Assembly (NCBI GenBank): GCA_963966185.1
Contig: CAWZYM010000158.1
Coordinates: 62,001-126,000, forward strand
Length of the DNA: 64,000 bases
Direction: 5' to 3'
DNA from: Rhabditoides inermis
Taxonomy: Eukaryota > Nematoda > Chromadorea > Rhabditida > Rhabditidae
The position numbers were made by a program, and so were the translations under genes. The notes beneath the pieces were generated by a model, which was not told the DNA's origin, did no database searches, and worked only from the letters and a program-made list of their open reading frames with translations. The stretch's first letter is position 1. Every line of letters starts with the position of its first letter. Shown here piece by piece: positions 39,585 to 51,415 of this stretch.

Positions 39585-41194
39585 GGTCGTAGCCATTTCT
39601 CTTCTTCCCACTTCCCGCTCGAAGACTTCAATTACAGACCGGATGTGTGTCACGATAGTACCGCAGGCTATACGGCACTATGCGGTTGGTTAGATAAGTG
39701 AGATCATAGTTCATATATCATATATTCGCATTTAAGGATTTAGGTGTGAGAAGTTTGCACGAAGTTCAAATGCATCATCGGTTGGTTAAAAAAACAAAAA
39801 ACAAATGAGTTGTATTTACATTTATTTGCATTCTCGTTCGTCGTCGATTAATTTTGCGAAATTGTGTACAGAAAGACTCGTCTACTTTTGTATTTGTATG
39901 TCTTTTTTTTGTCCAACCAGATTGTTTACCAGATAGCTCTGTGCGGCTACAATGGAATCACGTGTTCAATCATCGCTTCTTTCACGATAGCCACTATCGC
40001 TTACCTTATCTCCACGATTCTAGACGGCGCTTGTTCTCAACAATTCATTGCCAGATAGAATGAGCCGCTGCGAATCCCATTGTGACGTCTGCTAGTGTTA
40101 GATAAGCGAATGACCCGAGAGCGTCTCCCACTTTTGGGCTTTTGGCTATTTGAAACTGTGAAGCTTCAAACCCGAGATTTTCTAGTACGCTATGCAATGC
40201 GAATTCCAGCGACGCGAACAAAGAAATTTCACTAACTTTCTGTAAAAAACCATTGATTAATTTACATCTGCAAAAAAGAACTATGAGAATTTTCACGACG
40301 CATTGCGAATGGACAGATATGGGGTGGGTTTATCTCATGAGAGGACGGGATGCTGGGAATAGTCAGCGCAAAGTGCACTCTGATTCTTGTTTCTTATCAC
40401 GTATATGAGACCATGCGTTCAACATTTACCCTTGTTCGATCTGAAGTTGATTTGTTTGTTTGAAATCACACTAAATGACTATCTGATCATATTTTCCAAA
40501 ACATTTTTTTTCAAAATTGAATCATAAGTTTTTATGCGTTTTTGCCACAATCCCACAGCAAAGGATCAACTGTTGTTCAAATCTCAAATGTGTTATTATG
40601 TTGTGTCAACGAGACCTGTACTCACTCAAATTAGAAGGGCCGCGCAGCGCCCTCTCTTTTGGCTTATTAGGATAGGGCTCGCGCCAGAGTTTTCAAGAAG
40701 CGATATCCAAAAATCATGTTAGCAGGAATGTGAACTCATCCAATTCATGTTAGTTAGATATGCACGGTTCCGTAGGCCAGATCACTAATTGATGGCATCT
40801 TTCTATCTTTTTTCCGAAAGAAGTTATGAGCGATCTCGCGCACCCATGAGTCGGCAGGCCAGCGTGTGGGTGGGTCCGTGGGTGGTTCCCGTCACTTTGG
40901 CTAGCTCTCTCTCCCGGCAGGCGGGCAGCGCGCGCAGAGAAATCGCGAGAGAGCACGTTGTCGGCAGAGAGCGCAGACATGCACTTACTCCACGGCGACC
41001 GAAATTCAGAGAAGTGTCGATTAAAATTGTTTCTATACAATACCAAGAAAAATATAGTTACATATACACGCAACATTGTGCGTCACATCATAAAATGTGT
41101 CACATAATAGTTCTGTGCGTACTAATTAACGACAGAGCTTGGGAATCAGTAAGAGAAGAAATTTTTATGAAATTCAACAAAAGCACATGTATTA

Positions 41195-41363
41195 TCTGTT
41201 AAAAAGTACTTGCGTAAAGATATTATGTTTGTCTTGACCCAATTCAACAAAAGCGCATGCATAAAACGTTCACAAATACTAACACAAACCTGCGCATAAC
41301 GGACAGTGGACACTAACAAATGAAATATAACATGACAAATGAATAACGTCATACGTCCATATT

Positions 41364-41397
<34 letters not shown>

Positions 41398-41549
41398 GAC
41401 GGAGAGAGAGAAGAGAGAGGAGAGAGAGAGAGAGAGAGGGAGAGAGAGGCGCAGGTTTGTGTTAGTATTTGTAAACGTTTTATGCATGCGCTTTTGTTGA
41501 ATTAGGTCAAGACAAACTTAATATCTTTGCGCAAGTACTTTTTAACAGA
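41195..41549. mobile_element. Small foldback element around a GA-repeat core
   Basis: The left arm (41195-41295) and right arm (41449-41549) are inverted copies of about 100 bases with few mismatches. The loop of about 150 bases is mostly (GA)n. A 20-base piece of the arm is also present in direct orientation just outside the element, at 41171-41190, suggesting a nested or rearranged insertion. Confidence 0.85.
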
Positions 41550-42030
41550 TTAACAGATAATCTACATTGGAATAGGAGACGGTTGCATTTGAAATGTTTT
41601 TTTTTAATATTCACAGATCAAATAGTACTATCTGATCTGGAAACGATTCGGCTCGTCAATCTTTTCTCGTGATCGGACCGCCTGACCACTGCATCACGTG
41701 GATAAGTAGATAGAACAGGGTGCTTATCCCGTTCCGCCAACTCCCTTCTTCCTATCTCTTCCGAGGGGGCGCGTCTGGCACTCCCGTCGCCAACACACCA
41801 ACTCCTGCCCGCAGCGAAAAAAGAAAATAGAAAGAAGAAAAAGGAAAAGAAAGATCAAAACATGTACCAGTATCATGATTTGATGTGCCAACCGAATGTC
41901 CGACGCATGATTTTGACAGACATAGAAATAACCACAACTTGTGATGATTTGCCATCCGATGCCCCTATCGCCTCCTTGGATGCCATGGAGTGGGGGCGCG
42001 TCTGGCACACCTGTCCCGGACATGGCACCT

Positions 42031-42031
42031 G

Positions 42032-42071
<40 letters not shown>
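42031..42071. repeat. (GA)n microsatellite
   Basis: About 40 bases of GA, 140 bases upstream of the EndoU start codon. Confidence 0.9.
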
Positions 42072-42208
42072 GAGCTCAGTGGGCCCGTCATAGCCACGCA
42101 GTTGTCTCTAATCAGTGGTTGGAATAAAGGATGTGGTGTAGATAAGGGTGTGATAAGGTGGTGTGGTGGGATCTTGGGGCCTTCAGTGACCGTGTCGGTA
42201 CTCGCACG

Positions 42209-45200
42209 ATGAGGTTCTTCATCGCCGCCGCCCTTCTGGGCGCTGCTCTCGGTAAGTGCAGCTCACCTTCTTTTATTATGTACTCACTTCTTATACCATA
42301 CAAATACATTTATTCCGACTAGCTCGTGTAACATTCTTTATTAAGTTTTTACAGATGTTTAGGTAACACTAACACATCAATGGCGATGCCATAAGTAGGT
42401 CTACGATCAGGACATGGTATCAGTCAGTGTACGGTCTATGCGCAAGAGAAGTGTATGGGCAGGCGACAAGTGATGTACTTGTAGTTCCGCTCGTAGCAAG
42501 TATTCTGAAAAAAATCTTTCGTGAAACTACACACTGTCCACACCTTACCTTTCGAGTATGAAGACATCAAGAGTGCAGTGTTGATTGACCGTGAACTTTT
42601 TTCTGAAAAGGAGAGTTCGAACCTTTTGGGATCAATAAGACACTGCGGACAGCGCTGTCTTCTCTGACAAGTACTAACCGATTGGGTCCAATTTCCACAT
42701 GGCAGGTTTGATTGCTAGACAACATGTCACGTCGACGCTAAACGAATGATGGGTAGAGATTAAGACATAGAGTGACTCACTTGCTATTTGTTTCTCCGTG
42801 TTTCCTGTGCAGGATATATGCCTGCCTTGCAGCCGCGTAGATGCGAGACGAGTACTGTAGAGCGAAGTCACATCCAGATACCCGCACCCATGGTACCAGC
42901 ATCCGACAAACCTGAAAAAAGATAATATTATACTTCAGTTGAATTTTACATTGCGCACTTTACATTGCAGATGCTTAAATATTTCATTCAGACATTCAAT
43001 TATTCACCTAGTCTTTTGCGCTGAACACGATTGTATCCCGCATTCCATGAACAATGATGAACGCCTATCTCGCACTCTCAGATCATCTTGTCTGACTCTG
43101 AAAATGGATTAGCTGATCGCTTTTTGGAATTCAATACAGCGGCATATTCAACTCACCTTTCTGTCATCCCCTCGTCGTCTCAGAATTCGCAGAATCTATG
43201 TCTACCGGGCAGCCGCGTAGGGAATTCATTTCATCCACTGATCATATTATTCCACAATTCTGAAAACGTTACCGCTACTGCACTAGAATTTTAGTATGGT
43301 AGTCATAAAAAAAACTCACTCACCCACTGTAACTTGAAGAAAAAAGTAATGAACTAAACGCGCAAAATATAGGTCCGCGCAACAGTCATCTAGAGACGCA
43401 TAAGTGACTATAAAAAGTGTCTGAGTGAGTGATTGAGTGAGTGAGTCAGTGAGTCAATGACCCCTCCCCTTTCTTTCCCGCCCAGGTCAGTGACGCGTGC
43501 TGGCGGCTAGGTATCGATATCGATATAATCGATATCTGTGTTTACGATACTACAGTATCCCTGTAATCTCCATACCTCGTGGTCTCTTTGATCCGGTGCG
43601 AAGCACACCCGAATCGCACTCACATTACATGATTCTAATCTTTCTGGCATACCACATTCTTCGCTATCTTTATGGATTGCCTACCGGAATTGGTATTGGC
43701 AACGTGGCTGCGCTCGGTTTTCTGGTGCAACGATAACGATTGTGGATAGTACAATTGTTCAGTTGTTTAATGTGAGTTGTGTCTCGTTCCGTACAGACTT
43801 GGTTACGACACTGTGGGTTGGGTTTGTGAGAGTTGCGGTATAGAGTGGCTTGGAAACCTAAAAGAAGCAACTACAGCGCGGCTTACCCGATGTTATCAGA
43901 ATATCTGTTTCCGCGTGTGCAAAAAATATGGCGCGACTCAGAATTCCTTTAGACAATAACCCCCATTCTGCGGTCTCTTATCACGCAACGCGTCAGAGTT
44001 ATCTTAATCTTTTAATCACATCCGTCTAAGAAAAAAACGCAAACCATTGTACGGGACGAAGATCACTACCAAAAATGAATACGGAATAAAACAGTCCATC
44101 CTTCCAGATGACAACTGTGTGATTCTGTGTTTGCAGCGTTCCCCGCGCCGCAGCAGCTGGATGCTTCCGCTGTCACCGCGGCCCTCAATGCCCTCGTGGC
44201 TGCCGACACCAACAGGGCCACCGGAAACGACCTCACCGTCGACTACCAGGTACAGTAGAGGAGTACTGTAGCTTGGTCGGGGTATTGCATGTGTGAGATG
44301 TGAGGCCTACTGTAGCATCTCGGTTACAGTTTTATCGGGTGTTGTGGATATGTGAGATATTGTAGTATTTCAGGATACTGGATACGGTAGTTTTTTGTGT
44401 GTTACTGTATTGTGTGTTCAGGACATGGCCTCTCACACGCACTTCGATCACGACAACGCCCACAAACCGTGAGTTGACTTCATTTTGTTTTTCATCCACC
44501 TCTTTATTTTCATAATTATGTCCATGTCAGTGGAACTCTCAAGAAGTATTCTGTTGCCTTCAACCATTCTTTCATACATACTATCCTCTCAACTTCGGTT
44601 ACTTGTACTCATTTAAATGTACATGTACAGGAACTGATAAGAATGACTTTGTTCCAGCTTCTTCACCACCGTCTCCTCCACCCTCCTCGCCAAGGACACC
44701 TACGCCAAGCTCAACGCCCTCGCTGTAAGTACATCTTTTTTTAATATTCGTTCAGTTTGATCTAAATCTCCACTCAACACAGCAATTAAAACTTTTACCT
44801 GAACTATTTATGTGATCAACACTCTGTTTTTTTTCCACCCGCTCCCCTTCACAGGCCCTATACGTGACCCCCGACGTGGACACACCGGAGCCGGCGAACC
44901 CCTCCGCGGTGTCTGCCGCCTCTGCCTTCCTCGACTCTGCCCTCTCCACACCCGTCCTCCAGTCCGCCTGGCAGTTCCTGCAGCAGCAGGGTGGGTGGCG
45001 GAGGGAGCTGGGCTGATATGGTATCCGGCAGTAGGTGGACGGTTTTAGACGACGAGTTGCTTTGTTCAAAGTGAACCTAGATAGTAGAATGGTTTCATTT
45101 TCGTTTCATTTGGTGAGTAGTTTCATTTCGTGAGTGGCAGAAAGTGCTAACAAGCAAATGGCAACAGGTCACCCCCCACAACACGCTATGTTTTGATGGA

Positions 45201-46190
45201 TTCTTGTAGGCATGCCCCATACCAAGCCCTAGCCAAAATTAAAAATCTCGAAGACCACCGGAAGTGCCCTAATTAAGCACCGGAAGTTTACGTGCATTCT
45301 CGTGCGCGATAGGTCATTGCGCATGCCATCCCGAAATGCGGTCAGTGAAACATCGGTTCGGCGGCCTAGTGGATAGTGAGTTAATTTGAAATGAGTGATG
45401 GCTAAGGTTCTGTCTCCGGCGGTGCAAAATGTTTTGCCAAATTCGAAACACATTTTTACGAAAAAAAAACAGTATAGGATCATAAACAAAATGTTTTTTT
45501 TTCAAAAGTTATTTGAGTTATTGAAAGGCTCTCGTGTGCTTCATTCGGAAGATTGATGTCGGAATGATATTTTCTTCCGCTCCGCTGTCAATTTGTATTC
45601 TAACGGTGTGAGTAAGAATAAATTAACCTATTGAAAAACAAAATCCACTCATTCTTTATTTCTGATGTGAGGACTTGCGACAAAACTGTGTTTCAGATTT
45701 GGCAAAACATTTCGCACCGGCGGAGACAGAACCTTAGTCACCATTTTTTCGAATTAACTCACTATCCACTAAGCCGCCGAACCGATGTTTCAGTGTCCGC
45801 ATTTCGGGATGGCATGCGCAATGACCTATCGCGCACAAGAATACACGTAAACTTCCGGTGCTTAATTAGGGCACTTCCGGTGCTCTTCGAGATTTTTAAT
45901 TTTGGCTAGGGCTTGGTATGGGGCATGCCTACAAGAATCCATCAAAACATAGCGAGTTGTGGGGGGTGGCCTGTTGCCATTTGCTTGCAAGCTGATAAAA
46001 AAAGGAACTGCCAGTGGTCTCATAGTTGATACTGTGATTACGATGTGATCGTAGCGAGGTTCGTTTCTCTATTTTAGTCAATTCAGGTCTGGCCTCGAAG
46101 GACCAGGCGACGTTCAAGGCGGCCCTCACTCAGCTGTGGTTCACCAACTACGCGCGCAACAAGGTCGCCGGATCCTCCGGTGGGTGCAGC

Positions 46191-46235
<45 letters not shown>

Positions 46236-46880
46236 CCTCTCTCTCTCTCACCCCCTCCCTCTCAGGATTCGAGTCCGTTTTCGTGGGAGAGACCTCCAAG
46301 GGCGCCACCGTCGTCCGCTTCAACAACTGGCTCCGCATGTTCAGCGTGGGTGGTCTCATCGATTATCGATTTATCGATTGCTCACTGTCTGTTTGCAGCA
46401 AGAGTCGGCCGGCAAGCTCAAGTACCACGGATGGTTCACTCGCGCCGAGGTATGTCGATTTTCCATTGGTTGATAACTTCTAAAGGCACTTTATCGCAAG
46501 GCAAGGCAATACACAATCTACTAAATCTAGAGTAAAATACTAATCAGTCGTCGAGCGAGACGCCCATGTGTCCGAGCGTCGCCTGTAATTAATTTGCAAT
46601 CGATAATCAATCGATAATCGTCACCACCTGTCGTCGGAGACTCTTCTTCCGGTTGCGGGCTGCGATGCTGAACGGGCGGCGCGAGGCGGGCGGCGGGTGC
46701 AGCAGGCGCTGGGTCGGCGTCAGCTTCCTAAAGTATCTCTCTCTCTCTCTCTCTCACTCTCTCTCTCTCTCTCTCTCTCCCACCTCGTCGTTCCCTCGTC
46801 ATGTGGCGACGACGACGCATCGCTATCGTCGTCCGACGGCAGATCCAGCTCCATCCTGGAAGAGAGAGAATGGGAGAGAG

Positions 46881-46922
<42 letters not shown>

Positions 46923-49900
46923 GGCTGACTCTATGCCGAGCAGTTGCTGCAGCTTCACAGTCGTCATCATCATCACATCCGCTTTCCTCTCCAGCTCGTC
47001 CAATTTCGCCTCGCACAGCTCCACTCGCCGCAACACTACGGTACATCGGGTTACGGTACTTTGATCTACCGTACCTGACACCTTTCCGTCGTGCGGCGCG
47101 AACGGCGACTGCTGCGCTTTGCCCACCACGGCAGCCGAGCGTACTTCCAGCTGTAAGCCGCGGCTCAGGCCCCGCCCCGGCAAGCCCCGCCCCCTCACCT
47201 CGTGCACGAGTTGCGTGCGACTGTGTTCCATCTCGAGTAGCTCGTTCTCGGCGTCCATGAGTTGATAGGGCCGGCGGCATTGGCGGAACTTCTTCAGCAG
47301 CTGAAGGCAATTAATAGTCAATCGATAATCGATCGATAATACCTGTCGGAAGAGGACAAAGTAGATGAAGCGGATGAGCGGGCGGTACTTGATCAGCTTA
47401 TCCTCGGCGATCGCTGAAACATCGGTTGTTTACTCGTTTGTTTGTTTACGAGCCGTAAACAAGAAAACAAGTCACCGTTGATATCGGCGCTCTTTCGGCG
47501 AGTCGTGTTCTGGTTGTAGTACTCGTTCACCTAAACAGGGTTACTGTAATAGGGATACTGTAGCAAACCTTACCTCCAACTCTTGCTCAATGTCCGAGTA
47601 CTCCATAGATGAGGTCATAGCGGTCAGCGTGGTCTCATTCGAGCCGCGTCGCTGTTGTGCGAAGCGAGCTATCTGCAAGCAATCCATATTCGATCGATAT
47701 TCGATCGATAACCGGCTACCTTCTGTATCTGCTCGATCTTCTCCTTGTCATTCGTGCCCGGTGTCCACGTCTCCGCGTTGAGCTTAGCGATTTCCGCCGC
47801 TCGCACTGATACTCAGGCATGATACTCAGTCTGTGCTACGCAGTCAATGTTCACTCACCGACGTTCTTCGGTATCTCATGCATGATCGACTTCTTTCGCT
47901 CCTCTTTCTCGTCCTCCCGCGTGCAGTGCGTAGACTGCAAAATTGATAGTATCGATTGACTGTCTCTCATTATCGATTTATTGATCGCACCTCGGTGCGT
48001 CTGAATGTGCGCTTGCCCGCGACTGCTTGAAAATTCTAAAAATTTATTCGTTTCTCACTTTAAGCTATAGAGATGAAGAAGCATGCAGTTAGTCTAGCGC
48101 AAGCAGAAAGTTACAGCCTAGAAAGTGGGCGTGGCCTAAATAGGCGTGGCCTAGAAGCGTACAGGCTCGATGCGCTGCATGCGAAGCGCGACAGGCTCCA
48201 AAGCGCAGCTGGTCTTGTGCACAGCCGACAGTCCAGCTTTGAGGTCCGAGCAGCTACTTGCCCCGCGCTCCAGCAGCTTGTCCTTGGTCCGAGTGGCGCG
48301 ACGCCTACAAGGGGGCGGGGTCAGAGGGGGCGGAGCCTGTCGCTCACTTGTCCATCAGTCTCTTCTGCAGCTGGCGCGTCTTCATGATTCGCTCCTCGGT
48401 CAGATAGAGACTGTAGCACTTTTTCCTGAAATGTGAATTTATGATCGATAATCAATCGATACTCACCGGAAGATGCGCATAAAGTCCTCTTCGTAGCACG
48501 CGTTCGAGGCCAGGTGGTAGCGATACCTACATATCTAATGACCAATCGATAAATCAATCGATACCATGTCTGAATGATGTGTGCGGCAGTGTGGCGAATC
48601 TTATTCTCGTGCTTGTTCTTCTGTTCCTCCTCGATCTGATAAGAGGGCGTGGTCAGAAGGGGCGTGGCCATGATTACCTGGATGGTCATTCCAACGGACA
48701 CGAGAGTCGACGCAGCGATGAAGCACGCATAGCCAGCATAGGACAGTATACACGTGACAATCTTCGACAGCCAGTACTTGGGCACAATGTCGCCGTACCT
48801 ACAAGAAAAGGGGCGTGGCCGAAATGGGCGGCGCCTACCCGATCGTGAGAAACGAGACGAACGAGAACCACATCGCGTTGCCGTAGTTGTTGAACGTGCG
48901 CTCTAAAGAGAGTACCATATCCAAAAAACTATTCAAAGTACCGTATCCCTCACCCGACTTGTCGACCTCGGTCTGGTTGGTGATGTTGAGGACGTGGAGC
49001 TCTCGCGAGATGTCGACAGCAGTCTCCATCTCGTAGACAGAGAGAGCGAGGACGAGGAAGATGAGGAGGGAGAAGTAGTACGCGGCTGACAGCTCGTAAC
49101 TGCGAACATCCATAAATCAATAATCACTAATCAATCGATACCTGCTTCGAACGATCATGTCCTTGACCATCTTCCACGTCGTCATCTGACGATCGATGTG
49201 GAAGAGTCTGTATCGATTGATTGAGCGAGAGAGAGAGAGAGTGTGTGTTCTCTCACTTACCTGAAAATCTGTATGAACCGCAGTCCATCGAGTATCCAGA
49301 GATTCTCCTTTTTGTTGAGAATCGAGTGGGAGACAATGATGAAGAATGTCGTACATATGATGACGATATCAATGATGCAAACGAATCGAGTGAGGTACTT
49401 GAACATGCCTGAACATCAGGATAAGCTACAGTAATCACAAACTACCGTACCTCTCCTTCCTCTGAACTTGTGCTCCGTGTCGATCACCCACAGACGTAAG
49501 AGGAACTCGCATAGGAAGAATACCCCGAGCCCGCACTAATCAAATCAATCAATAAGTCAATAATCGATCGATACCTCGAGTCGCCACGCGTACGTGGCGA
49601 GTGTCGGATCGTCGTTCGCCCCCAGAATCTGCGCGATCAACACCACGATGAAAATGCCTATAAAATGTACAGTAACCAAAAACAAAGTACAGTACCCTAC
49701 TCACCAAAGTGATAGGGGAAGCTGGTGGCGGAGCGAGGATTCTCGAGGAAGCTGTAGATCTGAAGGAATCATGAATAATAGGTATTACAATAAATATTAT
49801 ATAGAAGAACACAAGACGTCATAAATAAGGTTATTACAATGTTACAATGTAACATGTAACGCGCCTTTCTCTTGGTGTGCTGTGTGTCGTGTCTCTTCTT

Positions 49901-50494
49901 GTGGTATTCGGGCATGAGTGGCAGAAGATCGAGGGTGGTCGCAGTCCTCGTCCGACCCTTCCCCCCGGACGCCCCAGGCGCATCCTTCGTGATCACCATA
50001 CTCAAATTACTCAAATTAACATATTTTTTTAAAATGTGTTTTGAACTTGTAAAGTTCCACTTACCGCATAGTGTTCACATTCGCTTCGATCAGTGCTCAG
50101 CTCCTGAAAGGCACGTCAAGTCTCCGTCGGCCGCTCGCGAGGAAAGAAATGGTGGAAATGATCGGGGAATCAGAAAGCAACGACGATTTGCATTTCCGGC
50201 GAGCAGTGAGAGAAGGCAGCTGACTGTTACTGTCCTATTCAACCACTCACTCGCGCGATCGATATGTGGGCGCAAATGCCGATCGCTCATGCAAATGTGA
50301 ATGAAAAGAGAGAGAGAGGGGGGGAAAGGGCAAGTGAAACTATGTGCAAGGAAAACAGTGGAATGAATGAAAAGACAATATACGCAAGCGGCCGATCGAT
50401 GCTTCAATGCGGGATTGAACAAGTGATAATGATGTGAGATAACACGACGCTCGTAAAACAGTAGGCGCTATCAGATGGTGCATCATATTCACAC

Positions 50495-50569
<75 letters not shown>

Positions 50570-50861
50570 CACCTCTTCCAGACCGTCGCCGTCTCCCTCC
50601 AGTTCGCCTGGAACTCTGCCGCCGCTCTCGAGACCTCCATGTTCCTCAACTCCTCGCCCGAGTTTGAACTCGCCGTCTACACTGTCTGCGCCCTCGCCGG
50701 AAACGGACAGGTACGGGTTAAGGGACAGGTTACGGTAGACCTACAGTGACTGTTTGCAGTGCTCGATGAGCATCAACGGAGACGAGATCGCCGTGCACGC
50801 GACGACCCTGCAGAGCAACGGAAAGACCGTGGTGGGTAGCGACGCCCACTGAAACCCCGCC

Positions 50862-50904
<43 letters not shown>

Positions 50905-51348
50905 TGGTTCAGATCGATGAGGCGTTCCCGACTGGCTCCGGTGGCTCGCACACCAAGACCACCCACAACCCCAACCACTCCAAGACCACTCGCTCGCCCC
51001 CCGTTGACAACTCCGGACTGCAGGTGAGCGAGGGAAACAATATGAATGATAATCACTCTCACATTATGCCAATCCAATTTCACAGATTTAATCAGGCCTA
51101 CTCACAGTAGTGTCGTATCACAAATCACAAGAAACAAGGCAATATGATTCAGATGAAAGTGTAGAGTTCTCTCACAAAAAAATCAGAAAAGTATGAAAAA
51201 GGCATCGTACATTCTTCTTTTTCTTTCAGGATCTGATCACGAAAATGCGCGCGGCTGACTCGGACCGCGCCATTCCCGACACGGACTACAAGCTCAACTG
51301 GGGCAAGCACGTGTCCGGAGAGCAGGACGAGTCCCCCAACCCGTGCGT

Positions 51349-51415
<67 letters not shown>

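Larger units (their letters stand above)
39585..42208. other. Intergenic region rich in repeats
   Basis: It holds the foldback element at 41195-41549 and a GA tract at 42031-42070 just upstream of the EndoU gene. Two overlapping unexplained open frames are also present: 39864-40058 plus, hydrophobic, 64 codons; and 40045-40296 minus, 83 codons. Neither has a recognisable family; they may be remnants of a small gene. Confidence 0.5.

Noticed and set aside
48073..48436. Plus-strand frames across the KCNQ gene
   Set aside because: They shadow KCNQ C-terminal exons on the minus strand.
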